Of a stretch of 64,000 nt of DNA, positions 51,997-61,048 are shown in pieces. The DNA is from Alkaliphilus transvaalensis ATCC 700919 (GTDB lineage Bacteria > Bacillota > Clostridia > Peptostreptococcales > Natronincolaceae), in contig NZ_JHYF01000016.1 of the NCBI RefSeq assembly GCF_000621485.1, forward strand, positions 1-64,000, written 5' to 3'. The stretch's first letter is position 1; each line of letters opens with the position of its first letter. The notes under the pieces were generated by a model that saw only the letters and a list, made by a program, of their open reading frames with translations, did not search any database and had not been told where the DNA came from. A program made the translations under genes and the position numbers.

Positions 51997-52033
51997 TCTA
52001 TTTCCTCCTGATTCTTTATCATTATGTATTCTT

Positions 52034-52312
52034 CTATAATCGCCAATCTGGTCCCATTAAGCCCCCAAATCTTACCCAACCTTCTTTTTGTCTATCTCCT
52101 TTAATATATAGGATTCTGTAAATTGTTCTATTTTTACCTACGATACTAAAAGGTCCAATACCTGAAAACATACCCCTTTTTTCGATACTTACAACTTTTC
52201 CTCCTATAGATTCAATATGATTATGGATTTTCTTTTGGTAACCTTCTAATTGCATTATTGTGTAGATGAAAACTCCAATGATAATAAAAAATAATATAGC
52301 TAACCCTTCCAT
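52034..52312 (-). CDS. Small membrane protein of unknown function (92 aa)
   Basis: One N-terminal transmembrane helix (residues about 3-21) is followed by a strand-rich cytoplasmic domain of 65 residues (GGKVVSIEKRGMFSGIGPFS, then GKNRTIYRILY and KEGWVRFGGLMGPDW). RBS AAGGAGAGAG. It lies between the DUF4184 and Nudix genes on the same strand. Similar small proteins occur in Firmicutes but I cannot name the family. Confidence 0.65.
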   Translation of the reverse strand: MEGLAILFFIIIGVFIYTIMQLEGYQKKIHNHIESIGGKVVSIEKRGMFSGIGPFSIVGKNRTIYRILYIKGDRQKEGWVRFGGLMGPDWRL

Positions 52313-52346
52313 TAAGAACTCTCTCCTTTATGGGATTATGAATGCC

Positions 52347-53120
52347 TTACTTTTGTCCATATTCGGTAGGCAACGATATAATATTAAAAATGATTGAAAC
52401 AATAAGAATGCTAATTAAACTACTACTAATTAATGTAACGATTATAATACCGAAATATCTAAAGTAAATACCACCGAAGCCTAATATCATTCTAGTATAT
52501 GTAATTGCAAAGACTAAAGTTAAGTTTAAAAACCAATAAATTACCTTAGTCTTACTGTTTTCTCTTTTCATTTTGCTGTTTTCTCGATCTCTAATTAAAT
52601 ATAGATAAAATATGATGATTACAAAGCCTACTAAAGTGCTGCCATGTTGTAAAATTTTATATAGGGGGATAGAAAATGCATTAATGGTCATCTTTCTTTG
52701 AAGAATTGGCAAAAGTCTAACAAAATAGCCGCCTTGATGAGTAAATGCATCCCAAAAAACATGACTGATGGCACCAATCAGTAAAGATACAATCACAATA
52801 AAAAAGTCCTTATTTAAAGATAAATCTAGTTTGTGATTAGCATGGGATTTATACCATCCATCAAAGGGTTTAGGAAAGTGTTGAATTAACTGCTTTTTAA
52901 TTACAGTATGATATAAAATAAAGACGAATAATCCAACAGGAATATTAAAGAGAAAATGCCCCATAATAGAATGACTATAATAAGCTATTGGTCTGAATCT
53001 TACAAAATATTCAAAGTCAGGTATCATACTGCCAATCACCAAGGCTGAGAAATTAAAGTGTCTTTCTAGCTTTTTACGAATAGGGATTAAAATTGCTGGG
53101 TGAGCAAAAGTAAATGGCAT
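52347..53120 (-). CDS. DUF4184 family membrane protein
   Basis: A 257-residue membrane protein starting MPFTFAHPAILIPI, with GSMIPDFEYFVRF and HVFWDAFTHQGGYFVR. These His/Asp motifs and about six transmembrane helices are characteristic of DUF4184 (relatives of membrane-bound metal-dependent hydrolases such as YdjM). The conserved His and Asp residues suggest metal-dependent activity at the membrane. RBS AGGAGGTTACC. Confidence 0.85.
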   Translation of the reverse strand: MPFTFAHPAILIPIRKKLERHFNFSALVIGSMIPDFEYFVRFRPIAYYSHSIMGHFLFNIPVGLFVFILYHTVIKKQLIQHFPKPFDGWYKSHANHKLDLSLNKDFFIVIVSLLIGAISHVFWDAFTHQGGYFVRLLPILQRKMTINAFSIPLYKILQHGSTLVGFVIIIFYLYLIRDRENSKMKRENSKTKVIYWFLNLTLVFAITYTRMILGFGGIYFRYFGIIIVTLISSSLISILIVSIIFNIISLPTEYGQK

Positions 53121-53195
53121 GGTAACCTCCTAAAAGTTACATTATATTTATTATAATTAATACTTCTATACAAAATTAAATTTTCCTTTAATAAA

Positions 53196-53380
53196 TGAGG
53201 AAATTGCATAATACCATAAATCTGAATCTATATTCGTTTTATGAAAAGGTGAAAGCTGAGTCGTGCATTGTGAGATGAGTAATTTCCTTGATAAAATAAT
53301 CTATTACTCATTGAACACTAAACAGCGAAGTTTTCATTTTGCATTAATATAAATTTAATATTAATTATGCAATTTCCTCA
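53196..53380. mobile_element. MITE-like element, 185 bp
   Basis: It is bounded by perfect 17-bp terminal inverted repeats TGAGGAAATTGCATAAT (53196-53212) and ATTATGCAATTTCCTCA (53364-53380), flanked on both sides by AATAAA (53190-53195 and 53381-53386), a possible target duplication. The interior is imperfectly self-complementary (for example ATGAGTAAT/ATTACTCAT) and encodes nothing. A partial copy of its right end is at 5249-5287. Confidence 0.55.
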
Positions 53381-53418
53381 AATAAAAAACAGTATAGAGA
53401 ACCTCTTAAAAAAGTAAA

Positions 53419-53460
53419 GAGGATAGAATCTATTTGAAAGTATTCTATCCTCAAAGTGTT
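53419..53460 (-). terminator. Intrinsic terminator downstream of the 28-codon ORF
   Basis: GAGGATAGAAT (53419-53429) and ATTCTATCCTC (53442-53452) pair perfectly; on the minus strand TTTACTTTTTT follows. Confidence 0.75.
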
Positions 53461-53558
53461 ATTAGGTTGTTGATCTTCTTTCTATCGAGCATGATGTGGT
53501 AATAATTCATTTTTTTAGCTCCTTATTAAAATAATTGAATCATTTATGAAACAATTAC

Positions 53559-53645
53559 TTAGATTTTGTAGTTCATGTAAAATACCCACAATACTGATAT
53601 AGCAGAAGAAACAATAGCAAGTCTAATAAGGTCTTTCTTTTTCAT
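53559..53645 (-). CDS. Tiny membrane peptide (28 aa)
   Basis: A 28-codon frame with a near-perfect SD (AGGAGGTGG, 4-6 bp before ATG). The product begins MKKKDLIRLAIVSSAIS and ends VLWVFYMNYKI, a positively charged start and one hydrophobic helix, so a single-span membrane peptide. A good terminator follows about 110 bp downstream. Short, but RBS, hydrophobic pattern and terminator agree. Confidence 0.55.
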   Translation of the reverse strand: MKKKDLIRLAIVSSAISVLWVFYMNYKI

Positions 53646-53814
53646 GGAACCACCTCCTATAAGAATCTTATTATTATTAAGAAATCATTAAACTATTAGT
53701 CAAAGCTTTTGTAAAAAATAAAAGAATTAAATATATTATAAAGGGTTAGTGTGAAATTTTCAAACATTTTCTTTCTTTTATCATAAAATTAAATAAATTA
53801 ACATTATAAAACTC

Positions 53815-53856
53815 TACATAAAAAAAGAATACATATTAGAAGAATGTATTCTTTAT
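53815..53856 (-). terminator. Terminator of the 53948 methyltransferase gene
   Basis: AAAGAATACAT (53824-53834) pairs perfectly with ATGTATTCTTT (53844-53854); on the minus strand TTTTATGTAG follows. Confidence 0.8.
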
Positions 53857-53947
53857 ACTTACCCATGTGGGGAGAGTTTAATCAAAAGATTATTAATGAA
53901 AGGATATATAAATTATCAAACCAAAACTAACTAAAAAAAGATTATTA

Positions 53948-54751
53948 TTACTTTCTCGCTGTCAAAGTGAAGGATTTTGGAATCCCTTTATCAAATACTT
54001 CGCAGGATAGATTCGGTTCTTCGGTTAGTGACTTAATTATAAGACCAGAATCTGCAACTGCTGTTACAATTTCTCCGATATTCCATTTTCGAAGAAGTAC
54101 CTTAATTGGTTCTGCTTCTGTTAGATGTTTAGAATAAGCAATGTCACTTTCTTCTAAGGTTGTGCTAAAATAGTCTCCAGTAACCTTATGTTTTCTTATT
54201 TTGGCAGTTGTTCCCCTTGATGAAATGAGTTTTGTAGTAACTGGATGGAAGTCTCTAACTACAAAAAGTCCATCACTTTTTAAAGCTCTAAAAACAATAT
54301 TCATAAAGGGACTTAAATCTAAGAAATAATGTAGAATTCCCATTTCTGCAAAAACGATGTCATAGTCGCTATTAAGGACATCATCAGTAAGCTTAAGTAC
54401 ATCTGAGAGAAGATATTCTATCTTTATTCCTGCTGCATCTGCCATTTCCATAGCGTATCTTCTATTCCCTTCGGAAAAATCGACTACAGTTACTTCAGCT
54501 CCCATAAGGGCTAATGCTACTGCTTTACTTCCGTTGGATCCCATTAAGTTAAGAATACGTTTATTAGATACATCCCCAAATTTTTCACCGAGTACCGAAA
54601 GACTTTTTAAGGGATTTTTTTGTATTTTTTTTGCTGCTTCTGTTGGTTCTCCATATTTTTGAATCCAAGCTTCATAAGCTACTTTATTCCAAGCTTCTTT
54701 GTTTTCATTTATAGATATTTTGTCTTGATTATTGTCTTCAGTAAGTTCCAT
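53948..54751 (-). CDS. Class I SAM-dependent methyltransferase
   Basis: A 267-residue methyltransferase. Motif I is RILNLMGSNGSKAVALAL (GSNGSK in place of the more usual GxGxG), motif II VTVVDFSEGN and motif IV-like DYDIVFAEMGILHYFLD, followed by LKSDGLFVVRDFHPV. The N-terminal NKEAWNKVAYEAWIQKYG is found in Clostridium/Bacillus small-molecule methyltransferases. RBS AAAGGAGG is about 13 bp upstream. Substrate unknown. Confidence 0.82.
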   Translation of the reverse strand: MELTEDNNQDKISINENKEAWNKVAYEAWIQKYGEPTEAAKKIQKNPLKSLSVLGEKFGDVSNKRILNLMGSNGSKAVALALMGAEVTVVDFSEGNRRYAMEMADAAGIKIEYLLSDVLKLTDDVLNSDYDIVFAEMGILHYFLDLSPFMNIVFRALKSDGLFVVRDFHPVTTKLISSRGTTAKIRKHKVTGDYFSTTLEESDIAYSKHLTEAEPIKVLLRKWNIGEIVTAVADSGLIIKSLTEEPNLSCEVFDKGIPKSFTLTARK

Positions 54752-54808
54752 ATTGGTGGAAGACCTCCTTTAAAATGCTATATAGATTTTTAATAAACCC
54801 ATATAATA

Positions 54809-54919
54809 TCATGTTCTCTCTTGTGCTAAAGCTTTTCCTGTATTGGTATGCATTATGTCTTTCATCTTAAACAATCTTGTATAAAATATATCTAAAGCAA
54901 TAGCAATAGTTATAAACAT
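54809..54919 (-). pseudogene. Remnant of a YedJ-like HD phosphohydrolase C-terminus
   Basis: The 36-codon frame reads IFYTRLFKMKDIMHTNTGKA then LAQERT, closely resembling residues FYEKLLKLKDLMNTKTGKLM of the HD protein encoded at 50913-51560. There is no SD and the catalytic part is missing, so it looks like the leftover tail of a second, lost paralogue. Confidence 0.6.
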
Positions 54920-54925
54920 AGTGGT

Positions 54926-54966
54926 AAGCCCAGAAGGGTGATGGAGTCAACTTACCTACTGGGCTT
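54926..54966. other. Hairpin between the methyltransferase and miaB regions
   Basis: AAGCCCAG (54926-54933) pairs with CTGGGCTT (54959-54966). It is 54 bp beyond the miaB stop and could be the miaB terminator, though the minus-strand U tract is poor. Confidence 0.45.
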
Positions 54967-55019
54967 TTCATATTATATAGAATATATTGTGTTAGAAGAT
55001 AGTACTGTAATCCTAGAAC

Positions 55020-56450
55020 CTATAGATGAATCTCTCCGTTTAAAGAGAAAGTCTTAGGGTCTATAATTTTAACATTAACAATTTCACCTATTAATGATTC
55101 ATCTCCTACGAAATTCACTAGCTTGTTTTGTCTCGTTCTACCCATTAGTTTCTTAGGGTCTGTTTTACTTGGCCCTTCTACTAGAACTTCAACTACTTTA
55201 TCTTGGTAAGATTGATTTATCTCTCCACAGATTTCATTAACCTGATCTACTAAACGATTGAATCTTTCATGCTTGGTTTCTTCATCTATTTGCTCTATTA
55301 TGTTTGCAGCAGGAGTTCCCTGTCTAATTGAATAAAGGAAAGTAAAAGCAGAATCGAACCTAACTTCTTTAACAACATCAAGTGTATGTTGAAAGTCTTC
55401 TTCTGTTTCACCAGGGAAACCTACTATAATATCAGTAGTAAGTGAAATGTCTGGAACTTTAGCTTTTAGTTTTTCAACCTTCTCTAAATACTGTTCTTTT
55501 GTATATACTCTATTCATTTCCTTTAGAATCTTATTACTTCCAGCCTGAAAGGGGAAGTGGGCATGCTCGCAAACTTTTTCGCAATCTGCAATTGCATTAA
55601 TTAAGTCATCGGATAGATCTTTAGGGTGAGATGTCATAAACCTAATACGTTTTAACCCCTCTACTTTATTCAATTCTCTTAGTAAATCTGCAAAGGTGAC
55701 TTTTTCAGTTAATGTCTTTCCATAGGAATTTACATTTTGACCTAATAAAGTAACTTCTTTAGTACCGTTAGCTACTAAGTCAGTAACCTCAGAAACGATA
55801 TCATTAACTTCTCTACTTCTTTCACGTCCTCTTGTATAAGGGACAATACAATAGGTACAGAAATTATTACAACCGAACATAATGTTTACAAAGCTTTTAA
55901 GGCCATACTTGCGGATAGAAGGAATTCCTTCTATAATTTCTCCTTCTTGCTCCCATACATCTACTAGCATGTTTTCTGTATGTCTTGCATTTACTAATAG
56001 CTCTGGAAACTTATGTAGGTTATGGGTTCCAAATACTAAATCTACATGCCTATATTTTCTTTTAATCTCTTCAACTACTTGAGGTTGTTGCATCATACAA
56101 CCACAAACAGCGATAACCATATCTGGGTTATTCTTTTTAAGATTCTTTAAAGCGCCGATATTACCGTATACCTTAAGTTCTGCATTTTCACGAACACAAC
56201 AGGTGTTAAAGATAATAATGTCAGCTACTTTTTTATCATTTGTTTCTTCATAACCCATATTTTGAAGCATCCCTGCTAACTTTTCAGAGTCATGCTCATT
56301 CATTTGACAACCATAGGTAATGACTATGTATTTTTTCTTTCTTTGATCTTTAGCATATTCTTGAAGATTAAAGTTCTTCATTGCGTCAATAAATTCCTGT
56401 TGATTTTGTATGTCTAATGAAGTAACTTCATATTTTGTCTCTCGTTTCAA
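55020..56450 (-). CDS. miaB: tRNA-2-methylthio-N6-dimethylallyladenosine synthase MiaB
   Basis: A 476-residue radical SAM methylthiotransferase. Residues 40-155 form the UPF0004 domain with Cys in [23 protein letters not shown] and VCGCMMQQ for the auxiliary Fe-S cluster. The radical SAM motif is [20 protein letters not shown], and a TRAM domain ends the protein. It acts after MiaA on tRNA A37. The TTG start 56450 follows GGGAGG. Several unrelated genes separate it from mutS, unlike the usual close pairing. Confidence 0.96.
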   Translation of the reverse strand: MKRETKYEVTSLDIQNQQEFIDAMKNFNLQEYAKDQRKKKYIVITYGCQMNEHDSEKLAGMLQNMGYEETNDKKVADIIIFNTCCVRENAELKVYGNIGALKNLKKNNPDMVIAVCGCMMQQPQVVEEIKRKYRHVDLVFGTHNLHKFPELLVNARHTENMLVDVWEQEGEIIEGIPSIRKYGLKSFVNIMFGCNNFCTYCIVPYTRGRERSREVNDIVSEVTDLVANGTKEVTLLGQNVNSYGKTLTEKVTFADLLRELNKVEGLKRIRFMTSHPKDLSDDLINAIADCEKVCEHAHFPFQAGSNKILKEMNRVYTKEQYLEKVEKLKAKVPDISLTTDIIVGFPGETEEDFQHTLDVVKEVRFDSAFTFLYSIRQGTPAANIIEQIDEETKHERFNRLVDQVNEICGEINQSYQDKVVEVLVEGPSKTDPKKLMGRTRQNKLVNFVGDESLIGEIVNVKIIDPKTFSLNGEIHL

Positions 56451-56529
56451 ATAAGTTTCCTCCCTAATTACGATAATCTATGTTTATTATTAGCTTATTT
56501 ATATCTATCTATTATAACTTAAATTTTTT

Positions 56530-56562
56530 CATAAAAAAAGACAGGATTTATCCTGCCTTTTA
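56530..56562 (-). terminator. Terminator overlapping the end of the 29-codon ORF
   Basis: GACAGGAT and ATCCTGCC pair with one wobble; on the minus strand TTTTTTTATG follows. Confidence 0.75.
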
Positions 56563-56649
56563 ATAATTAGTTTGTTTTTCTTCTTTGCTCCATTCCTTTA
56601 AGTAATTTCTGAGATCTTTTACCTTACCTGAAAAAATAAAATATTTCAT
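56560..56649 (-). CDS. Tiny cytosolic peptide (29 aa)
   Basis: A 29-codon frame with SD GGAGG 8-9 bp before ATG and a terminator overlapping its stop. The product begins MKYFIFSGKVKDLRNYLK and ends EWSKEEKQTNY, amphipathic and charged, with no membrane helix. Its own SD and terminator make it look like an autonomous mini-gene between miaB and the methyltransferase pair. No family known to me. Confidence 0.5.
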   Translation of the reverse strand: MKYFIFSGKVKDLRNYLKEWSKEEKQTNY

Positions 56650-56770
56650 ATATACACCTCCGTGGTATCATCCCTTAACTTGATAATATCATTATAACCG
56701 AACATTAGTTCGATGTAAAGAGGTAAATAAAAAATTGTTCAGAAATTTCTTGTAGACATTAATTAATGCT

Positions 56771-56804
56771 AAGAAAAACAACCTTATAAAATAAAAGGCT
56801 GTTT
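56771..56804 (-). terminator. Terminator of the methyltransferase pair
   Basis: AAACAACCTT (56776-56785) pairs with AAGGCTGTTT (56795-56804), one wobble; on the minus strand TTTTTCTTAGC follows. Confidence 0.75.
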
Positions 56805-56813
56805 CATGATCTA

Positions 56814-57686
56814 TCAAAAACATTTTTCTGCTAAGGCAATTAATCCTGCTCTTCTAAAGGACCCAGGCCCATTAGGCATAACTTCCTTATCAAATTTTTC
56901 GCACAAATCAATAAATCCATCTACCCTACAGATTTTATTCATTGCCTCCTTTACCTCTTCTGATGGCATTTGTCTGTATAAATGTAGGAGATAGAGATGG
57001 CTTAAGCTACCTATACTTCGAGCATGTTTGACTTTAACTTGATTTTTTTCTAGTTCATCTTTAATTTCTGTTGCTGTAAAGGCTCTAAGTTTTGATATAG
57101 TAGTAAAATGATCATCTAGGTTATACTTACTGCGATCCCAAACGCCAGATAGAGCCATTTCTTCTACTGCTCTACTAATATCCCCTAATGATTGCATGCT
57201 GTAGTTTAACCATGTTGCTACCATACATGCCTTGTTTGATACAGAAATTAAAAGCTTTTTCTTAGTTACTCTACAGCTTTCAGCAATTACATTACTAGCT
57301 TCGTCACCAGAAAAAGAGATTGGGCCATCAAAGTTTAATACTAAATCAAATTCATTATCCTTGAACATATGAAGATTTCTTGCATCGGCTTTAACAAAAT
57401 GGATATTATCTTTTGAAACTTCTTTTTTCGTTGCATTAGATCGTGCAACCTCTAACATACTATCTGAAATGTCAACATGGGTTACCTTAAACCCCATTTT
57501 AGCCAAGGGGATAGAAAAAGCCCCTGTAGCTCCCCCTATATCTAATATAGTTTTAACATCTACAAGAAGGGGTTCTATTTCTCTCCACCTGAGCTGCCTA
57601 TTGATATATTCATCATCATAATCTAATTCCTCCACTAGAGAAATCTTATCCCACCAATTTTCTACTAATTTGATAACCTCATCCAT
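56814..57686 (-). CDS. Class I SAM-dependent methyltransferase
   Basis: A 290-residue protein. Motif I TILDIGGATGAFSIPLAK (about residues 47-64), motif II VTHVDISDSMLEVA, and DNEFDLVLNFDGPIS as the motif IV region. The tail is longer than minimal methyltransferases (about 120 residues after the core), possibly a substrate domain. ATG 57686 has AAGGAGA upstream; ATG 57719 has none. It is encoded 46 bp downstream of another methyltransferase. Confidence 0.83.
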   Translation of the reverse strand: MDEVIKLVENWWDKISLVEELDYDDEYINRQLRWREIEPLLVDVKTILDIGGATGAFSIPLAKMGFKVTHVDISDSMLEVARSNATKKEVSKDNIHFVKADARNLHMFKDNEFDLVLNFDGPISFSGDEASNVIAESCRVTKKKLLISVSNKACMVATWLNYSMQSLGDISRAVEEMALSGVWDRSKYNLDDHFTTISKLRAFTATEIKDELEKNQVKVKHARSIGSLSHLYLLHLYRQMPSEEVKEAMNKICRVDGFIDLCEKFDKEVMPNGPGSFRRAGLIALAEKCF

Positions 57687-57732
57687 CAAATTATCTCCTT
57701 TTTTATTAAAATGTTTCAATTCTCATAAAGTG

Positions 57733-58503
57733 TTAATCAATAGACTTTTTTGCCATAATTACATACCATTCCATGTTGTTAAAGTCTTTGATATGGTCAT
57801 GAATAAAATTCATAATACAAATGTCCTTGAAACCTAAGTTCTTAAGTTCTTGAATAAGAAAATCCTTCTTTAAAGGATAATAAACTACTTTAAATTCTTC
57901 TCGGTGATAAATTTGATGGTCTTTTTCAAATGTATATAATAGATTAAAGGTCATTGTACCGTCAAGATTGTAATCCCATACCTGAATTGTATTAATTCTT
58001 TCATTATCCTTAATGATTGGTGGGTAATAAAAGAAACGCTGATTGGTTTCTAAAATTCTATCCCAATTACGAAGGTCTATATAGATATAGCCTCCATCTT
58101 TAATTAAAGAAGTCATTTCCTTCAAGGCTATTTTAACATCATCGTTAGAAACATGGGCCAGGGAGTTACCTGTACTCATGACGCAATCAAATTGATTATG
58201 GATGTGATTAGTCAAGTTTCTGAAGTCACATTGTGTCAAATCAATAGCTAAGCCTTCTTGACGATTTTTCTCTACCCCTTGCTGAATCATAGAAGAACTT
58301 AGATCGGAACCTGAAACTTTATAACCCATTCTTGCTAATTCATCTGTTAAGTTGCCCGTGCCATAACTACAATCATGTATCGTATAAATTTCCTTTCCTT
58401 CTAAGATTCTTTTATAATATTCGTGAAGCATCTCTCTTTTCCTATCATTAAAGTGAAGGTCATACACTTCTGGTTTATTATAAATACTATTTTCTTGATA
58501 CAA
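57733..58503 (-). CDS. Class I SAM-dependent methyltransferase
   Basis: The 256-residue protein has motif I IHDCSYGTGNLTDELAR, motif II KVSGSDLSSSMIQ and NQFDCVMSTGNSLAHVS, matching the Methyltransf_25/glycine-sarcosine-methyltransferase-like group. DGGYIYIDLRNWDRIL is a further conserved stretch. The TTG start 58503 follows GAGGGATAACC. It lies directly upstream of the 57686 methyltransferase, so the two may act in one pathway. Substrate unknown. Confidence 0.85.
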   Translation of the reverse strand: MYQENSIYNKPEVYDLHFNDRKREMLHEYYKRILEGKEIYTIHDCSYGTGNLTDELARMGYKVSGSDLSSSMIQQGVEKNRQEGLAIDLTQCDFRNLTNHIHNQFDCVMSTGNSLAHVSNDDVKIALKEMTSLIKDGGYIYIDLRNWDRILETNQRFFYYPPIIKDNERINTIQVWDYNLDGTMTFNLLYTFEKDHQIYHREEFKVVYYPLKKDFLIQELKNLGFKDICIMNFIHDHIKDFNNMEWYVIMAKKSID

Positions 58504-58538
58504 GGTTATCCCTCTTTTCTTTTAGTTAAGGAATTATA

Positions 58539-59063
58539 TTATAACTGAAGTACATAAGTAATTAACTTTTCTATATTTTTTCTTCGAGTAAAATTGACTG
58601 GATGATCGTAGACTGCCAGTAACCCTTTTTCATCGGGTGTTAAAGTTTTTTTGCTTTTTATTTTCCACTTAAGTAGTGTCATCAAAAACTTATCCATTGG
58701 ATTTACTAATGAATGATTATAGCCACCCCGTAGGTAGAAGAACTTGATCTTCTGCTGTTGTTCTAGGGTAAAGTTTTTATTGAGTATCCCGGCTATTTCA
58801 TTTTCTCTACCAACGCATGCACCTGTGGCAAATACAATTAATTGCTTTTCTTTAAGGGTCTGAAAGTTCTTTGTTATTAGCTTAAGACCATTAATGCCAG
58901 AGCCATATAGACCCCCACCTAAAATTACTACATCATATGTTAACAATTTCTCTAAGCTTGTATTATTTCCTTCGAGAAGGTCGGCTGAGAGTTCCTGTGC
59001 AATCCATTCGGCGTATTGTTTAGTAAAACCTGTCTTCGATCTGTAAACTACAACTGTTTTCAT
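58539..59063 (-). CDS. Flavodoxin-domain protein
   Basis: A 174-residue flavodoxin of the HemG/Flavodoxin_5 type. VVVYRSKTGFTKQYAEWIAQ is the FMN phosphate-binding loop (S-K-T-G-F-T-x-x-Y-A), and VVILGGGLYGSGINGLK and FATGACVGRENE are the isoalloxazine loops. The C-terminal basic tail is unusual for electron-carrier flavodoxins and fits a membrane-associated or domain role. Reaction unknown. Start ATG 59063. Confidence 0.85.
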   Translation of the reverse strand: MKTVVVYRSKTGFTKQYAEWIAQELSADLLEGNNTSLEKLLTYDVVILGGGLYGSGINGLKLITKNFQTLKEKQLIVFATGACVGRENEIAGILNKNFTLEQQQKIKFFYLRGGYNHSLVNPMDKFLMTLLKWKIKSKKTLTPDEKGLLAVYDHPVNFTRRKNIEKLITYVLQL

Positions 59064-59182
59064 AGATTTACCTCCAATTCTTAACGATGATTTATTAGAT
59101 AGAATAGATTAAATTAAATTAGACAATTCGCTATTGGAATTCTCTAATTTTAATTTCGCAAGTTAAAAGTAGCTCAATGGGG

Positions 59183-60382
59183 CTATTGATTAATAGTCAT
59201 TTCATTTAATCTTATCTCATCTAGAAAATATCCTTCGAAATTTTTCCAAAGTCCATGGGCACTAGATATTCGAATATTATTTTTGTTTAGTAGATATTGA
59301 CTATTATCCTTAATGCCTAATAAATGATCGGTTTGCTTTGCCAAGTAAAGTTCAACAGGAGACTTAAGTTTTTTTAGTTCTTTAATCCTACTATATAAAG
59401 CGTTAGCTTTATCTTGAGTGGATTCATTTAAATGATTGAATCTAATAATATGAAACCATAGTATTAAAGCATTCTCCGAGGTTAGTATCTTGTTTATGGC
59501 TTCAGGTGACTCCTGCAAAAACTCAATGTAGTCTATCACTATACAGGGGAGTTCATTAACTAAATCGCTTAAATACTCTACTAAAAATGCGTCTATAATG
59601 CTAAGAGTAAACACATGAGTATCTAGATCAGCTAATTTCTTTTCTAATTCTCTTAAAAGGACATTTCTTAAATATGTATTCTCTTTTCTGACCTCGTCTG
59701 GATAAGAGGAAAACAATGCATATTGATAAAGTTGAATTGCAATAAAGTAAGTGTCTTTTTTTGCCAGTTTGTAGGCTGGAAAGTCACCAATAGCTATTTC
59801 ATTATTTATAAAAGATGACGCTAATAAGACAAAAGTTATTATAATTAAAGAGATAACAAACGTTAATAGGAATGACTTAAGATAGACATTTGTGGTAAGA
59901 AGCATAATCGGGATACTGATCAGTATGCCTGCAAACAAAAAAATTATTGAAGCAATTGGACCTGCAATAATTGCTTTAGCATATGCCTTTTGTAGTCTAC
60001 TAAAGTCATCTTCACCTTTTACAACCTCAAGGTCTGGAACAGCAATGCCTCCCGTTCCTGTAACATTATTGGGTCTAATTTTTAACTTCCAACTACCTTG
60101 TTCCGTTATAAATACGAATATTGTTATTATTAAAGCCCTCATTTTAATTCCATTTCTTAAAAAACTAAGAAAATGCCCCATCTCATGAAAAGCCACAGTT
60201 ACAATGTAGGTGCCTATAAAAATTAATATGTTAAGCCATGTTGATAATGCACGGTATTCTTTTGGTAATTCCAATCCTGAAGACCTAGCTTTACCAATCA
60301 AGAATCCCATTATACCGCCAATAGACATGTAGATGATTAACCATAGCAATTTGCTAGCATTACTTTTATTACTTTTTTTCAT
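59183..60382 (-). CDS. M50-type membrane metalloprotease (site-2 protease-like)
   Basis: A 399-residue protein with an N-terminal pair of transmembrane helices, the zinc-binding VAFHEMGHFLSF (HExxH) in a hydrophobic helix near residue 66, several further helices to about residue 210 with NNEIAIGDFPAYK as the probable third-ligand Asp region, and a soluble helical C-terminal domain of about 180 residues. It therefore probably cleaves within membranes. The large C-terminal domain is not a PDZ domain. No cognate sigma or anti-sigma gene is adjacent. Confidence 0.78.
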   Translation of the reverse strand: MKKSNKSNASKLLWLIIYMSIGGIMGFLIGKARSSGLELPKEYRALSTWLNILIFIGTYIVTVAFHEMGHFLSFLRNGIKMRALIITIFVFITEQGSWKLKIRPNNVTGTGGIAVPDLEVVKGEDDFSRLQKAYAKAIIAGPIASIIFLFAGILISIPIMLLTTNVYLKSFLLTFVISLIIITFVLLASSFINNEIAIGDFPAYKLAKKDTYFIAIQLYQYALFSSYPDEVRKENTYLRNVLLRELEKKLADLDTHVFTLSIIDAFLVEYLSDLVNELPCIVIDYIEFLQESPEAINKILTSENALILWFHIIRFNHLNESTQDKANALYSRIKELKKLKSPVELYLAKQTDHLLGIKDNSQYLLNKNNIRISSAHGLWKNFEGYFLDEIRLNEMTINQ

Positions 60383-60461
60383 AAAACCACATCCTTATAC
60401 TTTTGTCGTTGAAATGTCTTAGTTAATTTAATAGTTTTTAGGGGGATGCTTATGAAGGCAC

Positions 60462-60839
60462 TTAGCTTTCATCATCAATGAGGGTAAGTCCACAGGAATA
60501 ACAAACCCTAGCATTTGCAGATACATTTGTACTACAAGCAGGGCAAGTTTCATTCATTTCTTCGGATTGACTATGGCTATCTTGCCCGTCAGTATGGATC
60601 CCTACAAAGGATTCAATCTTAATACCATCTATTTCTAAAACCCTTACTGAGTCACTACTTAACCATTTAATCATTCCATTTCCATCACTTACTGCTACTA
60701 CTGGTATATCACCTTTATCTATGTGGGGAAATAAATTACCACCAAAAAAGCTTTCTCTTGTGTCTTTGTAGACCCCATAGCCAGTACCTAATAAGATATA
60801 TTTATTACAAGTATCCATATGTTCAACAATAATAGCCAT
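60462..60839 (-). CDS. Zinc-ribbon protein of unknown function
   Basis: The real start is ATG 60839, preceded by AGGAGGTTTTATT; the frame upstream to 60953 is not translated. The 125-residue protein begins MAIIVEHMDTCNKYILLG, has a central domain of unknown type (KGDIPVVAVSDGNGMIKWLS) and ends in a treble-clef/zinc ribbon ETCPACSTNVSANARVCYSC (two CxxC). The last part usually binds zinc and mediates protein or nucleic-acid contacts. Confidence 0.75.
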   Translation of the reverse strand: MAIIVEHMDTCNKYILLGTGYGVYKDTRESFFGGNLFPHIDKGDIPVVAVSDGNGMIKWLSSDSVRVLEIDGIKIESFVGIHTDGQDSHSQSEEMNETCPACSTNVSANARVCYSCGLTLIDDES

Positions 60840-61048
60840 AATAAAACCTCCTATATGATATGAATTAAAATATTTTATGTTAAAACTCTTTGCATTGAAT
60901 TTAATTAACTTTGAATATCTAATTTTAAGGGAGCAAATAGCAACGTACTTCATATTATGGAGCAGGATACAACACCCACAACTTAACTTGTTACAATTTT
61001 TGCTAGTAATGTATATAATACTTCTTATTATTTAAGGAGGAGATTTAG

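Noticed and set aside
60840-60953. 38-codon extension of the zinc-ribbon protein
   Set aside because: AGGAGGTTTTATT precedes ATG 60839; the upstream frame is low-complexity and lacks an RBS.
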